Below are positions 15,061-27,300 of a DNA stretch of 64,000 nt, in pieces; positions within the stretch are counted from its first letter, which is position 1; each line of letters starts with the position of its first letter. The stretch lies in assembly GCF_052324685.1 (NCBI RefSeq), contig NC_135228.1, positions 12,906,420-12,970,419 on the forward strand, read 5' to 3'. Both the position numbers and the translations under genes were made by a program. The stretch comes from Brachyhypopomus gauderio. Taxonomy: Eukaryota > Chordata > Actinopteri > Gymnotiformes > Hypopomidae. The notes under the pieces are model-generated. The model was given only the letters and a program-made list of their open reading frames with translations. It did not search any database and was not told where the DNA came from.

Positions 15061-16665
15061 CAGTCCCTGACATAAGTTCTGTCGCCTATCCATGTTGTGG
15101 AAACAAAAGCTTATAACCTGACTTTAAATTTATCGATTGGTTTTAGAAATGACTCATATGAAAGCTGCAACCCTCCCAAATGATTTAATTTACGAAAATA
15201 AATTTGCTTTACTGCAGAAATATTGATCATTTAATGAACACAACAAGGTCAGATTTTGGCAAGACAAAAGTTCTGTCGCCTTGTCATATAATGCACCCAG
15301 TCCTAGTTTACAGCCTCACCTGTGCTCACTAATTGATTGGTTAATTAGTGGGTGTGTGTATAAAAAGAGCTCCAGCACCTCAGACCTTCACTTGCACTGC
15401 AACTTGACCTCTGACAATGTGCAAAAAAATCCATCCTGCGACCAAAGCCTTGATTCTCAAGACGCTGAAGACCAAATCCACTGCAGAGGTGGCTGGCACC
15501 TTTAATGTGTCTCAGCGTCAAGTACAAAGAATTTTAAAAAGATTTGAAGAGACTGGAGATGTTTTTGACAAGCCCAGGTCCGGCAGACCCCACAAGACAA
15601 CTGCTTGGGAGGAACGTTTGTTGGTTAGAAAATCCAAAGCCAGTCCCTCTTCCACTGCAGCAGCGCTCCACTAGGCCTGGTCACCTCAAGTCCCTGTGTC
15701 AACTAGAACAGTTTGTAGGATTCTGTCTTGAAATGGCATCCATGGTCAAATCAGTGCCCAGAAGCCAGCACTAAAAAAAAGGCAGGTAAAAAACCATGTG
15801 GAAAAGTGGCAGAAGGTGGATTTCTCAGATGAATCTTCAGTTGAATTATACCACAGCCGCCGCAAATACTGCAGAAGACCTACTGGAGCCCATATGGATC
15901 CAAGATTCACCCAGAAAACAGTCAAGTTTGGTGGTGGAAAGATCATGGTCTGGGGTTACATTCAGTATGGGGGTGTGCGAAACATTTGCAAGGTGGAAGG
16001 CAATATCAATAGCCTAAAATATCAAGAAGTATTAGCTACATCTTACATTCCCAATCATAAAAGGGGTCAAATTTTGCAGCAGGATGGTGCTCCATCTCAT
16101 ACATCCATCTCTACATCAAAGTTCCTCAAGGCGAAGAAGATCAAGGTGCTCCAGGACTGGCCAGCCTGGTCACTAGACATGAACATCATTGAGAATGTTT
16201 GGGGTAGGATGAAAGAGGAAGCTTGGAAGACAAAACCAAAGAATTTTGATGAACTCTGGGAGGCATGTAAGACTGCATTCTTTGCTATTCCTGATGACTT
16301 CATCAATAAATTGTATGAATCCTTGTCAAACCGCATGGATGCGGTCCTTCAAGCTCGTGGAAGTCACACAAAATATTAAATATGGCTTTAATAGCACCAC
16401 AACGTCATTCACCAGTGTTATTTGTTTGATTTCCACCTTACATTCTGTGGGCGACAACTTTTGTCCTGCCAAAATCTGACCTCTGTGTTCATTAAATGAT
16501 CAATATTTCTGCAGTAAAGCAAATTTATTTTCATTAATTAAATCTAATTTGGGAGGGTTTCAGCTTTCATGAGTCATTTCTAAAACCAATTGATGAATTT
16601 AAAGTTAGGTTATAAGCTTTTGTTTCCACAACATGGATAAGCGACAGAACTTATGTCAGAGACTG
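15061..16665 (+). mobile_element. Tc1/mariner transposon with ~218-bp TIRs
   Basis: Flanked by TA duplications (15059-15060, 16666-16667). Long terminal inverted repeats of about 216-220 bp (15061-15280 and 16450-16665) begin CAGTCCCTGACATAAG and CAGTCTCTGACATAAG on their own strands. Both inner ends repeat the outer motif (AAGTTCTGTCGCC-like), the IR/DR layout of many fish Tc1 elements. The interior carries a decayed transposase (separate entry). Confidence 0.88.
15417..16379 (+). pseudogene. Tc1-type transposase, inactivated
   Basis: One reading frame runs through the whole element but is broken by in-frame stops (TAG near 15672, TGA near 15729). A short deletion also seems to have removed the segment usually found before the first catalytic motif. 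The N-terminal helix-turn-helix is visible (KSTAEVAGTFNVSQRQVQRI), as are a GRPHKTT linker, the catalytic blocks VDFSDES and QQDGAPSHTS, and NIIENVWGRMKEE. Counting by eye, 35 residues separate the second Asp and the Glu, one more than the usual Tc1 DD34E, because of an extra residue in the LQDWPAW segment. Confidence 0.85.
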
Positions 16666-17068
16666 TAGCCTGTAACTTTCATATATTAGCGAGTCAACAG
16701 GGGCTAGGAACCGATTATTTCGATTTGCATTATTTCTTATGGGGAAAATTGTTTCGGATAGCAAACAATGCAGGTAGCCACCAACTTTTCGTAACTGATT
16801 ATGGTCGTTAACCGAGGTTCCACTGTATTAACACTATGAAGTCTATGCTCCCTTCAATCAAAAGAGAAAAGGAGATGTAAATAGGGTCTAGATGAACCAA
16901 CTGATTGAATCAGCTGTTAACAGGGCCTGTTATCGAGCAGCTTTTCACTGTTATCCATGGTCACGAGCTCCTATTGTAGTGAATGTAAATGGACTACTAC
17001 TGTTATCTTTTAGTGGTTTGTTCACCTAAATCCTTCTGTAGAACAGTACACTGAAAGAAGTGACAGAT

Positions 17069-18305
17069 TCATACAGTGAGTGCATCTTTCATAGTACTTT
17101 CTTCTATTTGATCCTGTGTTTCCAGTTTGCCCTCTCCCTGGTGTCCAGTTTCTTCCATGGTACCCACATTCTCCGCCCCCCGCACTTCCTGCTCTTCATC
17201 TTCTTCATCCTCCCCATGAGTGGACAAAGCTGACTTAGTGCTGTTTAAAGTAGCGTTAGAGTCTAGGGGCGGCTCAGGGAGACCGGTGCGCAGAGGTGGG
17301 GCGGAGCTTGGCACAGGGGCGGAGCTTGCCACAGGGGTGGAAGGCTTGGAGGCGGGCGAGCTGTTCCACGGGGGAGGGTCACCGTGGGCGGCCCTGAACC
17401 GGGGCAAGGCCTTAGCGGGGTAGGCGGTGGCACGATCCGGCGTGTACTCACGGATCTCGCCGGGCTCCAGCGGCTCGGGGCTGCACGGGTCGTGCTCGCT
17501 GCAGGACAGGCGGCCATCCAGTTTGGAGATGAAGAGCATGCCATCACGGTGCTCCGCACAGTACGAGCTCGGGCACATCTCACAGAATGACGCCGCCTCT
17601 TGGCTGCACAGATCACACTGATGCCAGGGGCACTCCCAGCGCCCTACCAGTCACATGCACACACACACACATATACGCACACACACATGCAGGCACAGGC
17701 ACACACCCATAAGCATGCACACAAACATACACACACCCCAAATACAAAGCTTACTAGAACAATAAAGAACTGAATGATCACAGCACTAACATGAGATTCA
17801 CTTCCATGTATATTTGGAAACGGTCCCTCAGAGAGATGATAAACTTTCAGCTCAAAATGTAATTTTGCTAAATAATTCCACTTGGTGGCTTGAGTTAACC
17901 AGGAAATCCAAGCAAGCAAAGCAGAATCCTGAGGAAGATGTTTACTTTCAGGACTACTTTGGCTGCCATGTTAAAGAAGGCCTTAGCTCCATGCTAACAG
18001 CAGTTAACTACTTTACCAGGACCTCCGTTTACAGCCCTCAGCACCGACGCAGAAGTCTCGCACAGCTTACGAGACGCCTGCTCCATACTTTGCCGTGACT
18101 GACCTGCGGGCCGCTTGGTGAGGTTGAGGCAGTCAGCGTGGTACACCTTCGGACAGCCGGGCCTCTTGCACGAGACCATCTGCCCCCCGTCGCCGCAGCT
18201 GAAGCACTCATCCTCCCGCTCCTTGGGCAGCTCCTGAGGCGACCTGCGCTTCACCTGGACCTTCTTCTTCAGCTTTCTGCCCTTATCATCCACCGCGGGG
18301 TTGTT
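17069..18305 (-). CDS. nsd1: nsd1 exons 21-22: C-terminal PHD and tail
   Basis: Exon 21 (18305-18104) begins [15 protein letters not shown] after a CTTGTGTCCCTGAG acceptor. It carries the C5HCH PHD ([31 protein letters not shown]). Exon 22 (17643-17069) completes it with [11 protein letters not shown] and EMCPSSYC, then [18 protein letters not shown] and LEPGEIREY. The tail is a short Pro/Ser/Ala- and then Glu-rich segment ending at a TGA at 17071-17069. The tail after GEIREY is only about 130 residues, much shorter than the several hundred in human NSD1. The C5HCH finger mediates binding of partners such as NIZP1 in mammals. Confidence 0.92.
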
Positions 18306-21300
18306 CTCAGGGACACAAGAACGGAGGAACTTTATACCTTCGAACTTTCTCATATCATATGCCAGCATTGATGAAGTGAGAATGCCATTTGGTGAGAATG
18401 GATTTGTAGTGTGGTGTCTGGTGGTATAGTGGTGTTGGTGTTTGGAGGTGGAGGTTAATAGTAATACCATAGTAAAAGCTTAGGTATTTACCTTAGGCCT
18501 CACTCCTATGAAGCCACTGCAATTGGGGGCACCACATTTACACACAGTTTTCCCATTGCCCAGACACTCAAGATTATAGTTGAAAGTTAATTCGGAGCCT
18601 TCAGAGAAAACATTAGAGTATTAGTGGGCTATTTTTAGTCTTTATGCTACAAATGGGATGTCAATTCACTGCAGCTGTGAATTGTGATTTTGGAATTTCC
18701 CATACTGCATCTTACCAACAGAAATGTCGACGAGCGCAAAAAGCCCAACTCGAGTGTCCCCGTTCACCGTCCATTTCTGGGTCTCACAGTTGGGCTGGCA
18801 GCTGTGGTTCATGAATCTGGCTTGGTTTCCCATTGGTCCTGCGTCAATAATACGGTCCTACCAAAGACAGCGGATATTAGAGACAGTATGTCATGTCGGG
18901 CCTTCTTCAAACTCCATGACGCTTAAGAAAACGCTAACATGGCCACATGCAAAGTCTTTTACCTTGTCTAGTGTAAGCATGTAGAAATTCCCGACGTCAT
19001 TCTCCTGCGCGTGCTTGATCCGAGCTCGGCATTCCTCCTCGTCAATCACTTCCCCAACATACTCGCTTACAAATTCCCCCTGACGCCCAACACCAGACGA
19101 CAAGTTACACCAGGGACTTAAGCCAACCCCACCAGATGACTGGTTACACCAGAGACTTAAACCAACCCCACCAGATGACTGGTTACACCAGAGACTTAAA
19201 CCAACCCCACCAGATGACTGGTTACACCAGAGACTTAAACCAACCCCACCAGATGACTGGTTACACCAGAGACATAAACCAACCCCACCAGATGACTGGT
19301 TACACCAGAGACGTAAACCAAGACCACCAGATGACTGGTTACACCATGGACTGAAAGCAAACCCTCTGCAAACTGCAGTTTAACTAGAGTACGGGACTTC
19401 TGATACATTGTAGGTTCTAAAGAAACACCATTTCCTTTGATGTGAACACATCGGCGTGTTCTAAGGTTCTAACCTTCTTGATGTCGTGGCAGCAGCGCAT
19501 GCCCCAGCCCCGCGCCAGCGTGCGGAAGATCTCCACCTGCGAGTACTGGCGCTTGGTGAAGCTCTGGTTCTGGCAGCGCTCGCCGGCGGGGCACACCAGC
19601 GGGTGGCACTCGTACAGCAGCATGCGGTTGATGCACTCCGAGTCCGTGCCGCACGGGCTCTCATCCTCCGCCTTGCAGTTGCAGCGCGGGATCTCGGACA
19701 GGTCGGCGGTGATGATCTGCACTTTGCCGATGGGTCGGTTCACCTGCGGGGTCGGGGGGAGAGGTTAAGAGGAGGCCATGAGCGCATAGGTAACCCCCCC
19801 CCAGCAGGTGCCTGCCAACATTAGGAAACTGAAGCGTTGGGGACCTTGATGTGCTTGTAAGGTGGAGGTTTCTTGTCATTGCGTCTGTCCTCCTGGAGCT
19901 GACGGAGTTCCTTCTCAGCCTGCAGTTCTCTGAACCTTCTGGCAGCTTCATCCAGAGCTGGGCAAATAGAAATAACACTGGAACTACAGCGGAGCAGTCT
20001 CACCATTCTTCTGTCTGATCTACACCAATCACAAAGTCTTCAGCACATCCAAAGGTATCGCTAATTTCTAAGTACGCATTAAAGTCTCCATAACAACCTT
20101 TCTTGTAAATGGAGTCAACCCCTCGTCCCATTTTTTCTTTGCTGTTGGCGTCTCCTTCCATATATGGAAAGACACGGGCCTGGTAGGTCCACAAGTAGTC
20201 GTGAGAGCCGAAGAAAAGCACAGGGAACTCTCCAACGTCATGTTTCATTCGCAGGATATTTTCCGGAATGCTCTCTGGATGGCTGACTTCTGCAGGCCAC
20301 CATCTGGCAAAGCAGACACCATAAAACATACATAAATGGAGTGCCTGCAAAAGTATTTTTAAGAGATACAAAGAGTATCTTTAAAAGATTACTTGTAGCC
20401 CTTTATTTAGGAGTGTTGCCAGAATAACTGTTATGTTAGTTTCAGTACATGACAAATTAGAATATTATTGTCCGAAAAATGGAAACCATGACAGAAACAC
20501 ACGGTAGGAAAAGGAAAATGATGCAGATGTTCAATATTTTTTTAACTGTGATCAAATAAACTACAGAATTCCACTTATTTTAAAGATTTGGAAAGATTTT
20601 CCAAAGAAAGAAGCTAAAACAAGAAGAGTCTAACAAGCCCCCTCTAAAGCTGGGGGTCGCCTTTGCTGACCTGTATCGCCCTACTTTGACCCACACGACC
20701 TCCTTGTAGTGCGGTTTCTTGCCTGCCCGACAGTCATTGCAGTACCAGCTACCCTCCGGCATCTCGATGTTCAGACACTCTCGGTGAAAGGCCGCAGGAC
20801 AGGACTCGCAGCACAGCAGACTACCCCCTGCAAAGAGCCAGGGAGCAGCGGGCCAATCAGCACACACGAAGGGGACCGATTACAACAAAGCCGAGACGAG
20901 CCGCTCCGCACTGACCTTCTGAGCAGACGAAGCACCAGCTGACGTTGACGTGCTCGTGGTTGCGGCAGCCCCGGCGTGGGGTGAAGTGGTTGGGACACAG
21001 GATGACGTTTGCGGCCAGGACCAAGCTGCCGGCGGGTATGCAGTAATCGGTGGCGTGGTATGCCACCGGGCACCTAACGCAGCGGACCAGGCGGCCTGGG
21101 TCATCACGTAGAGCACACGAGGGTGAGGCGTTTCACTCGGCACTCACGATGTTACCCGTTATCAGATCCTAGTTTTGATTTATGTACAAAGGAGGCACAC
21201 ACCTTTCGAGATGGCAGGGTTGGCCGCATTGCCCGGGTTGCTGATGAAGCAGGCCAGGCAGGCGTGCAGGGAACAGCGGAAGCCCCGGGTCAGGGGCACG

Positions 21301-24300
21301 GCCGGGGCGTGGCGGGCGATGCACTCGCTGTGGTAGAACCTCCCGCACGTGGGCACCACGCACCTCCTCACCTCCTCCCCGGGGCTCTTGCACACAAAGC
21401 ATTCGTGTATGCCTGGGATTCACAAACACACATATTTCAGGTCGTTCGCTTCCCGCGGGGGTTTCCGCCGCCGTGCGGGACTGAGCGGGAATGCCCACCA
21501 GAGCTGCACTGCTGGCAGACGAACTTCCTGGTCGGACGCTCGGTCAGGCCGACGCACTGCGGGTGGAACGCTCCACAGCACTGGCCCTCGCACACAAACA
21601 GCTCGCCCTGCTTCTCACAAACCTGTCCAAATACACACAGGACACACACAAGGTCATCAGGTTAACGGCTGACAAGCACACCGTTACGTCTAAGGCTGTA
21701 AAATCATCCACTAATGATCATCTACTGATAGCTTTACGATGGTCTTAAAGATTTATAGGCAATATTTGCACAAAAGAATTTATTTCTTGTTGAAACCTTG
21801 GTCTTGTAAGATTTCTTTTATCTATAACTTGGTGTTGAACTAGTTGAATAACTGGTTATTCAAAATGAAACCTTTGAGAACTCACCTGACACACATTATC
21901 ACTCAGGAGGTTTCCTCCCCCTTTCTCCACTGAGAGTTTTTTACTGGGCGAGAGTCCTTCATCACATTCATCTCTTATCTCAGAATTTACAGACAGGTCA
22001 TCAAAGGCTTCCTTGGGTACACACATCTGAATGGTGTAAGCAAGAAATATTTATGTTTAAATGTTTCTATCAAATATTGTTCAACATCTTTTCATTTCAC
22101 TCAATTTTTCACTTAAAAATTACATATCTGTCTAGACACATTTCAGACTGTTAGCAGTTTCTATAAACCCATTAAATATACATTTCATAAACATTTTAGG
22201 AGAATAAAACATGTCTGGAATTTACACAGAGGCCTGTGTCATACCTCAGATTCTGGAATTACTTTGTCATCACCAGCTGGCTCTGGTTGGACTGTCTCGG
22301 GGCTGATGGAGGTCATGTCGGCCTCCTTCTCCAAGTTCTCTGGTGCTGGGCCTTCAGAAGTGCGCAGAGCAGACTGCTTGCTCTTACTTTTTGACGGTCC
22401 AAGTCCTGCATCCAGAACACAGCAAGGATGTATAATTCCAACAACAAAAAAAGCAGAACACAGACAGAAGTATGACCTATGCAATATAGTGGAATGTTTT
22501 GATGGTGAGACTTTTATTTTGTCTCTTCATTCCATCCTTCACAATGTAGTGTGTGAAATGAGAGTTGGTGCTAAATGTGCTGTAAAGTAAATTTCATTTA
22601 TGGGGTATGGCACATTTAAAGGGATGTTACTTCTATGTTTCTGAAGAAATGCTTCATTTCTTTCAGTGTCTTTTTTTGCTACTGTAACATTCTTGATTGT
22701 GACGATTAGGTGAGATATGAAACAAATGGGTTAATTAGTTCTCTGAACAATCTGTCCTTCTTCATTTCCCCTCAATAGGCTGTGAAATGTCCAGAGAATG
22801 AGGCAAAATGTATGCAGTAATTGTTTTAGAAGGAAATGATGTCATTACATAAGGAACTGTGATAGTAGAAAAGTCAACCGAATGAAAAACAGTCCCAGCA
22901 GCAATGAGTGCATGATTGTTTTTGTAACACATTTTCATTTTATATCTTACAAAGTATGAAAAATGGGAACACAGTTATTGAAATTACAAAGTTAAAATGA
23001 ACTATGTTTTGGTAAATTATCAGCAAACCTGGATTAGCAGCATGTCCTTGAGAACCGTTTCTCTGAGACTTCACCTATGAAAGAATAATAACCAGGAATT
23101 TACAGTGTAGACTCTTAATCCACACTTGTTTGTCATAAAACCAGTAAGTTCAATTGTGATTTCACTCCAGCCAATGTCAGCCAAGTAAGAGATGAATGGG
23201 CAACTCGTCTACTGCTACAAATTGTGATTTCATACTCTTTACTATTTTAAAAGGCAAATTACATAAAAATATTCACCAGTACCTTCTTTTTTGGAATTAT
23301 AATTGGTTCAACTTCAAGTGCACTTTCTAGAATTTTCTTGGTAGGTTTTCTTTGCCTCTTTGTGTTTAGAGAGATTCCATCACCTAAACAAAACAAATCC
23401 TTTGTGTTATGATTCCATTTCTAGACTAGTTTGATATGTTTCGCATATGCCCCTACAAAAGTTATGATAACCTATGAAAAGGCTAAAGCTAATGATAACC
23501 AGGTTCTTCTCTGAATAATATTCCATTGTTAACAATAAATCAATTAAAACTTGTAGCACTATGAAGACCAGGAACATATATAGGCCTACATACATATATG
23601 TATGGTGTATATATACACCAGGAATGCTAGTCCTAGTCTCTGGCCAGCAAAAAAAATGTTCAGTGTAGAATGGCTTAATTGCATGAAGTTACTCACCAGT
23701 TGTAGAGGATTTCTGAACTGTAAGCTGTTCTCTGGAACAATTTTCACCATATGGGGAAGGGACCGCTTCTGGAGGTGGAGTTAGTGTGTCTACAGTCATC
23801 ACCTGTCCCTCCTGACATGGAATACTCTCTATGGTGGGAGGAGTCTTAGAGATTTCTTCAGGGGGAGGAGTCTGAACTTCAGGCAGCAAGTTTAGAACAC
23901 TTTCTCCTATCCCTTGATGCTCTTGCGTCTCAGGCAACTTCTCATTGACATCTCCACAACTGTTTTTTATAACCTGAAGATTGAGAAATTATATGTACAA
24001 AAATTTTAGTATTCATCTAAACACAGAAAGTAACAACCATACATTCAATTACCTTTCGTGTGGTTTCAGCTTTCTTTTTGATTTTCTTCTTAGTGGCAAA
24101 TATCTGATCATATTCCTCCGTCCACTCTATGAGTCTTTTGCTAGGCTTTCTGATACGTTTACTCTCTGTGAAAGACAAGAATTCAGAGCCAATATACATG
24201 AAAAGTAAACAATATATATATATTGCTATTTCTTTAACCAATCACCTTACCTGTGGGAAAACTAGAAACTTCATGGCTGCCCCTTGAAATGGTGGCTGCA

Positions 24301-27300
24301 TTTATATCCACTTCTGTCTTTGGAGAAGTACTCGACTCTTTTGCACCTGGCATTAGAGCACTTTTATGTTCTGTAGGCAACATCTGTAGTTGTTCTTGTG
24401 TCTGGTCACTTATGACTTTTACATGCAGTGCACTTTTGTTGTCCTGGCCAAACTTCAACCAGCGTTTTTTAGGTACACTACCAATAAAAGTGTTCTCGAG
24501 GTTCTCGTTGGGTTGATTACATTCTGGGGTCTGTGTGCCCTCTGATTTCTCATTACACGCATTTTCTGACAACTCACGACACACATTATTACGCTTCTTC
24601 TTGTTCAGCACAGCATGACTTTTTTTGCTAGGTCTTCTAACACATTTTGGTACATTAGGATTTGTCTGACAATGGCGAATCACACAGCTATTGGTGCCTC
24701 CATCTTGAGGTGTCTTAGCATCCATTATTGGCTTAAATGTATTTGTTTTACCACGTTTGGAGCTAGACAATTTGTCCTGTTCATGTTTTTTGAGACTTAG
24801 TGAGGAACCCCAGTCTTTATCATGTTTTGCATTACCAAAATCATTCTTTATACCATCTTTTGGAATACAAGATGGCTCCTCCTTGATGAGCAGATTTGGA
24901 GGTAAAGGTTCCACTACCAAAGGTTTGCCATCTTTTTCCCGGCTATCATGCATATCCTTTAACAGCATCAGGATAGTGCTAAATTTATAATTTGCATCTG
25001 GTTGAAATGTAACGTCTTTGCAATTACTTTCATACTGCAGTGACTTGAAGGTTATTTCTTTCATATCTTCAAAATCTTGCAAATTAAACAGCAACGGAGA
25101 TGAAGTGGAACTAATCGATACATCAGACCCATAATTCTCTTGTTTGAATTTTGATAGATTATGATCAATAGGATCAGGTGATATCAGACATGCCTCATCC
25201 TCTGATTTGATCACAACTTCACCTTTCAAAGAGGTGAGATCTGTAGATAGCCCTAAATCTTCACTCTTTTCCATGTCACTTTTAAAATCAGGACTTGCAC
25301 CTCTTGGTGTCACTTTCTGTAAAGTGCAGGCCAATTCCAGCTTTTTCTTTTGAGCAGACACACATATGCTATCAGATAGATCATTCTCTGTTTCACCGTT
25401 TGGTACAGGTTCCTCCTGACTTGTGCTAGATGATAGCTTCTTCTGGAGCTCAACTTCTTCCAGAGCTCTCAGTGCTCTGGTCATGAGACGGCTGCTGGCA
25501 GGAAGACGTGCAACTCTCCTGTCAAGAGCTTTCTTGGCTTCTACAGACAAGTGTTCAAGTCCTGTGATTTGACTGTCTTTAGACTTCGTATTTGCCGCAT
25601 CAGGCATCTTGATCTTGCAAGACACCTTACCGAAAGAGCAATTAACAGATTTAATACCTGCACGACCGAATACCCCACTGGCTGGGCTTTTCCCTGCTTT
25701 GCTGAACCAAAGGCCACCCTGGCCCTCAGGGCTTTTCTTTGAATCTTTGTCGTTTGGGTTAGTGTTTTGTTTTGTAGGCTGATCAGCTAAAGAATTTTTT
25801 GAAGGCAGCTCACTGCCTTTGGGACATCTGCGGATTTGTGGCACTGAATCCATGTCAGAATAAGGACTGTCCACAGCTTCCTCCATCTTAGCTGTCTCAC
25901 AAACCAACTCCTCAAGTTTCGTAAAAAGCACCGCTGCTGATTTTTTCGTCTTCTTGCGTTTAGACTTAATCAAAGTGTTCTGGTCTTTATGTGCAATATT
26001 GCCGTTGACTAGATGACCACTTTCGGAAGTCCCCATGGGCAAACGGGTCAATTTGTCTTCTTGGTCTCTTGTGGTTCCATCAACTGAGGTCTTTTCTGTG
26101 AATTCAGAAGTAGGTGTGGATACCCTGGGTTTCTCCAGGAAAAGTGCTTCTGCCTCAGTCACACCAGCAGTCCAAGAACTCAGAAACCTCTTGGGTACCT
26201 GGCGAACAGACACAGACAATTGCTTCGGCTCAACATCCATTTCATTTCACAGTTTAATTCAGTTCATTTAACAGAATTATTTTATTGCTACTCTTATAGT
26301 ATTAATTATTACAGACTAATTACAGAGTATCTGCAGTTTTCATCTTGCTGTTTTCCCCCTCTCTTTGGACCAGGGAGGTTGTGAAACTGATATCCACCCA
26401 CAAATATATGGGTGGCTTTCTCAGAGACCCAGGCCAGTTCCTCAGGTTCCCCAAATGTCTTGATGTAATACTGGCGGCAGAGTCTATCACATAGCTCTAA
26501 AATACCATAGCACAGAAAGAAAAAAGAAAAAAATAATCAACTTTTTGCATCTCTAGGAGGAAACCAGGAGATATGCGGCTTTCATGACACAAAGGCCAAA
26601 TAAGGTCAAATTAGAAACTGCTGTGCCAAAAACTATTCTCAAGACTGAACGGTGTCATTTTGAATTTATTGAAAATATACTCAGATCTAGTGATACTAAT
26701 GGATATATTTTTACAATTTATTGTTTGTTGCTTTACCTTATAAGAAACTAAAACCAGAATCCTGATACATGTTCATATAACACACACTAAAGTTCCTTTA
26801 AAATAATAATGTTCCATCAATATTTTCAATGTTGATACATTTGTTGCAAGAAACAATGAACAGGTGGTCTGTTGTACATTCAGGGATAACAAGTAAACGT
26901 TGACGAGCATGAACATACCTTTTATTTTGTGATAAGTTCCCGATACTGGATCAACAGTCACCCGACATGGCCACCATGGCCTACGGCTGAACTTGGCCCA
27001 TATGATTTCACCTTCTAGGTATTGCACTGGTGGATGAGATTTTGTCTTTGGGTTGTTTATCTGTAGTAGACAGCAGAGAGAGTGTGTTAAATTTAATATG
27101 ACAAATAATACTTCAACTTAACAGTTACATATTACCTACTTTGAAAGGAAATTGCATGTAAAATGTTCTTACCTTACACAGATTTCAGTATGGTTTCCAA
27201 CAATGTTCTCAGAACATTAATAATGTGATAAAATTATAAATGTGATAAAAATGAAAATTATGTTAAACTCAGTGAAAATCCTGTACTATGTCACTTCTAG

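Larger units (their letters stand above)
14962..16825. mobile_element. Tigger/pogo-like MITE interrupted by a Tc1 element
   Basis: Left terminus CAGAAGAACCTCGATTAGCG and right terminus CGTTAACCGAGGTTCCACTG form a diverged terminal inverted repeat of about 20 bp (core AACCTCGRTTA). TA dinucleotides flank both ends, as expected for an IS630/Tc1/pogo-type element. Only about 260 bp of its own sequence remains, on either side of the Tc1 insertion at 15061-16665, so it was a short non-autonomous copy that later acted as a target. Confidence 0.6.
12991..17068 (-). other. Inferred nsd1 3'UTR / convergent intergenic region
   Basis: Downstream of the nsd1 stop codon there are no coding exons. Minus-strand AATAAA hexamers at 13141-13136 (in a TTTATTATGTACAAAG context) and 13010-13005 would allow a 3'UTR of about 4 kb; human NSD1 also has a long 3'UTR. 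If so, the UTR includes a nested pair of DNA transposons (14,962-16,825). Use of these sites is an inference; an earlier cleavage site is possible. Confidence 0.4.

Noticed and set aside
19136..19354. Repeat protein with 13-residue [13 protein letters not shown] units
   Set aside because: The 39-bp unit is divisible by three, so any frame stays open; it is intronic in nsd1 and antisense to it.
26198..26240. nsd1 big exon starting at the ATG at 26240
   Set aside because: An in-frame stop lies just upstream, and a strong acceptor at 26199-26200 gives the conserved VPKRFL start and correct phase with the PWWP exon.
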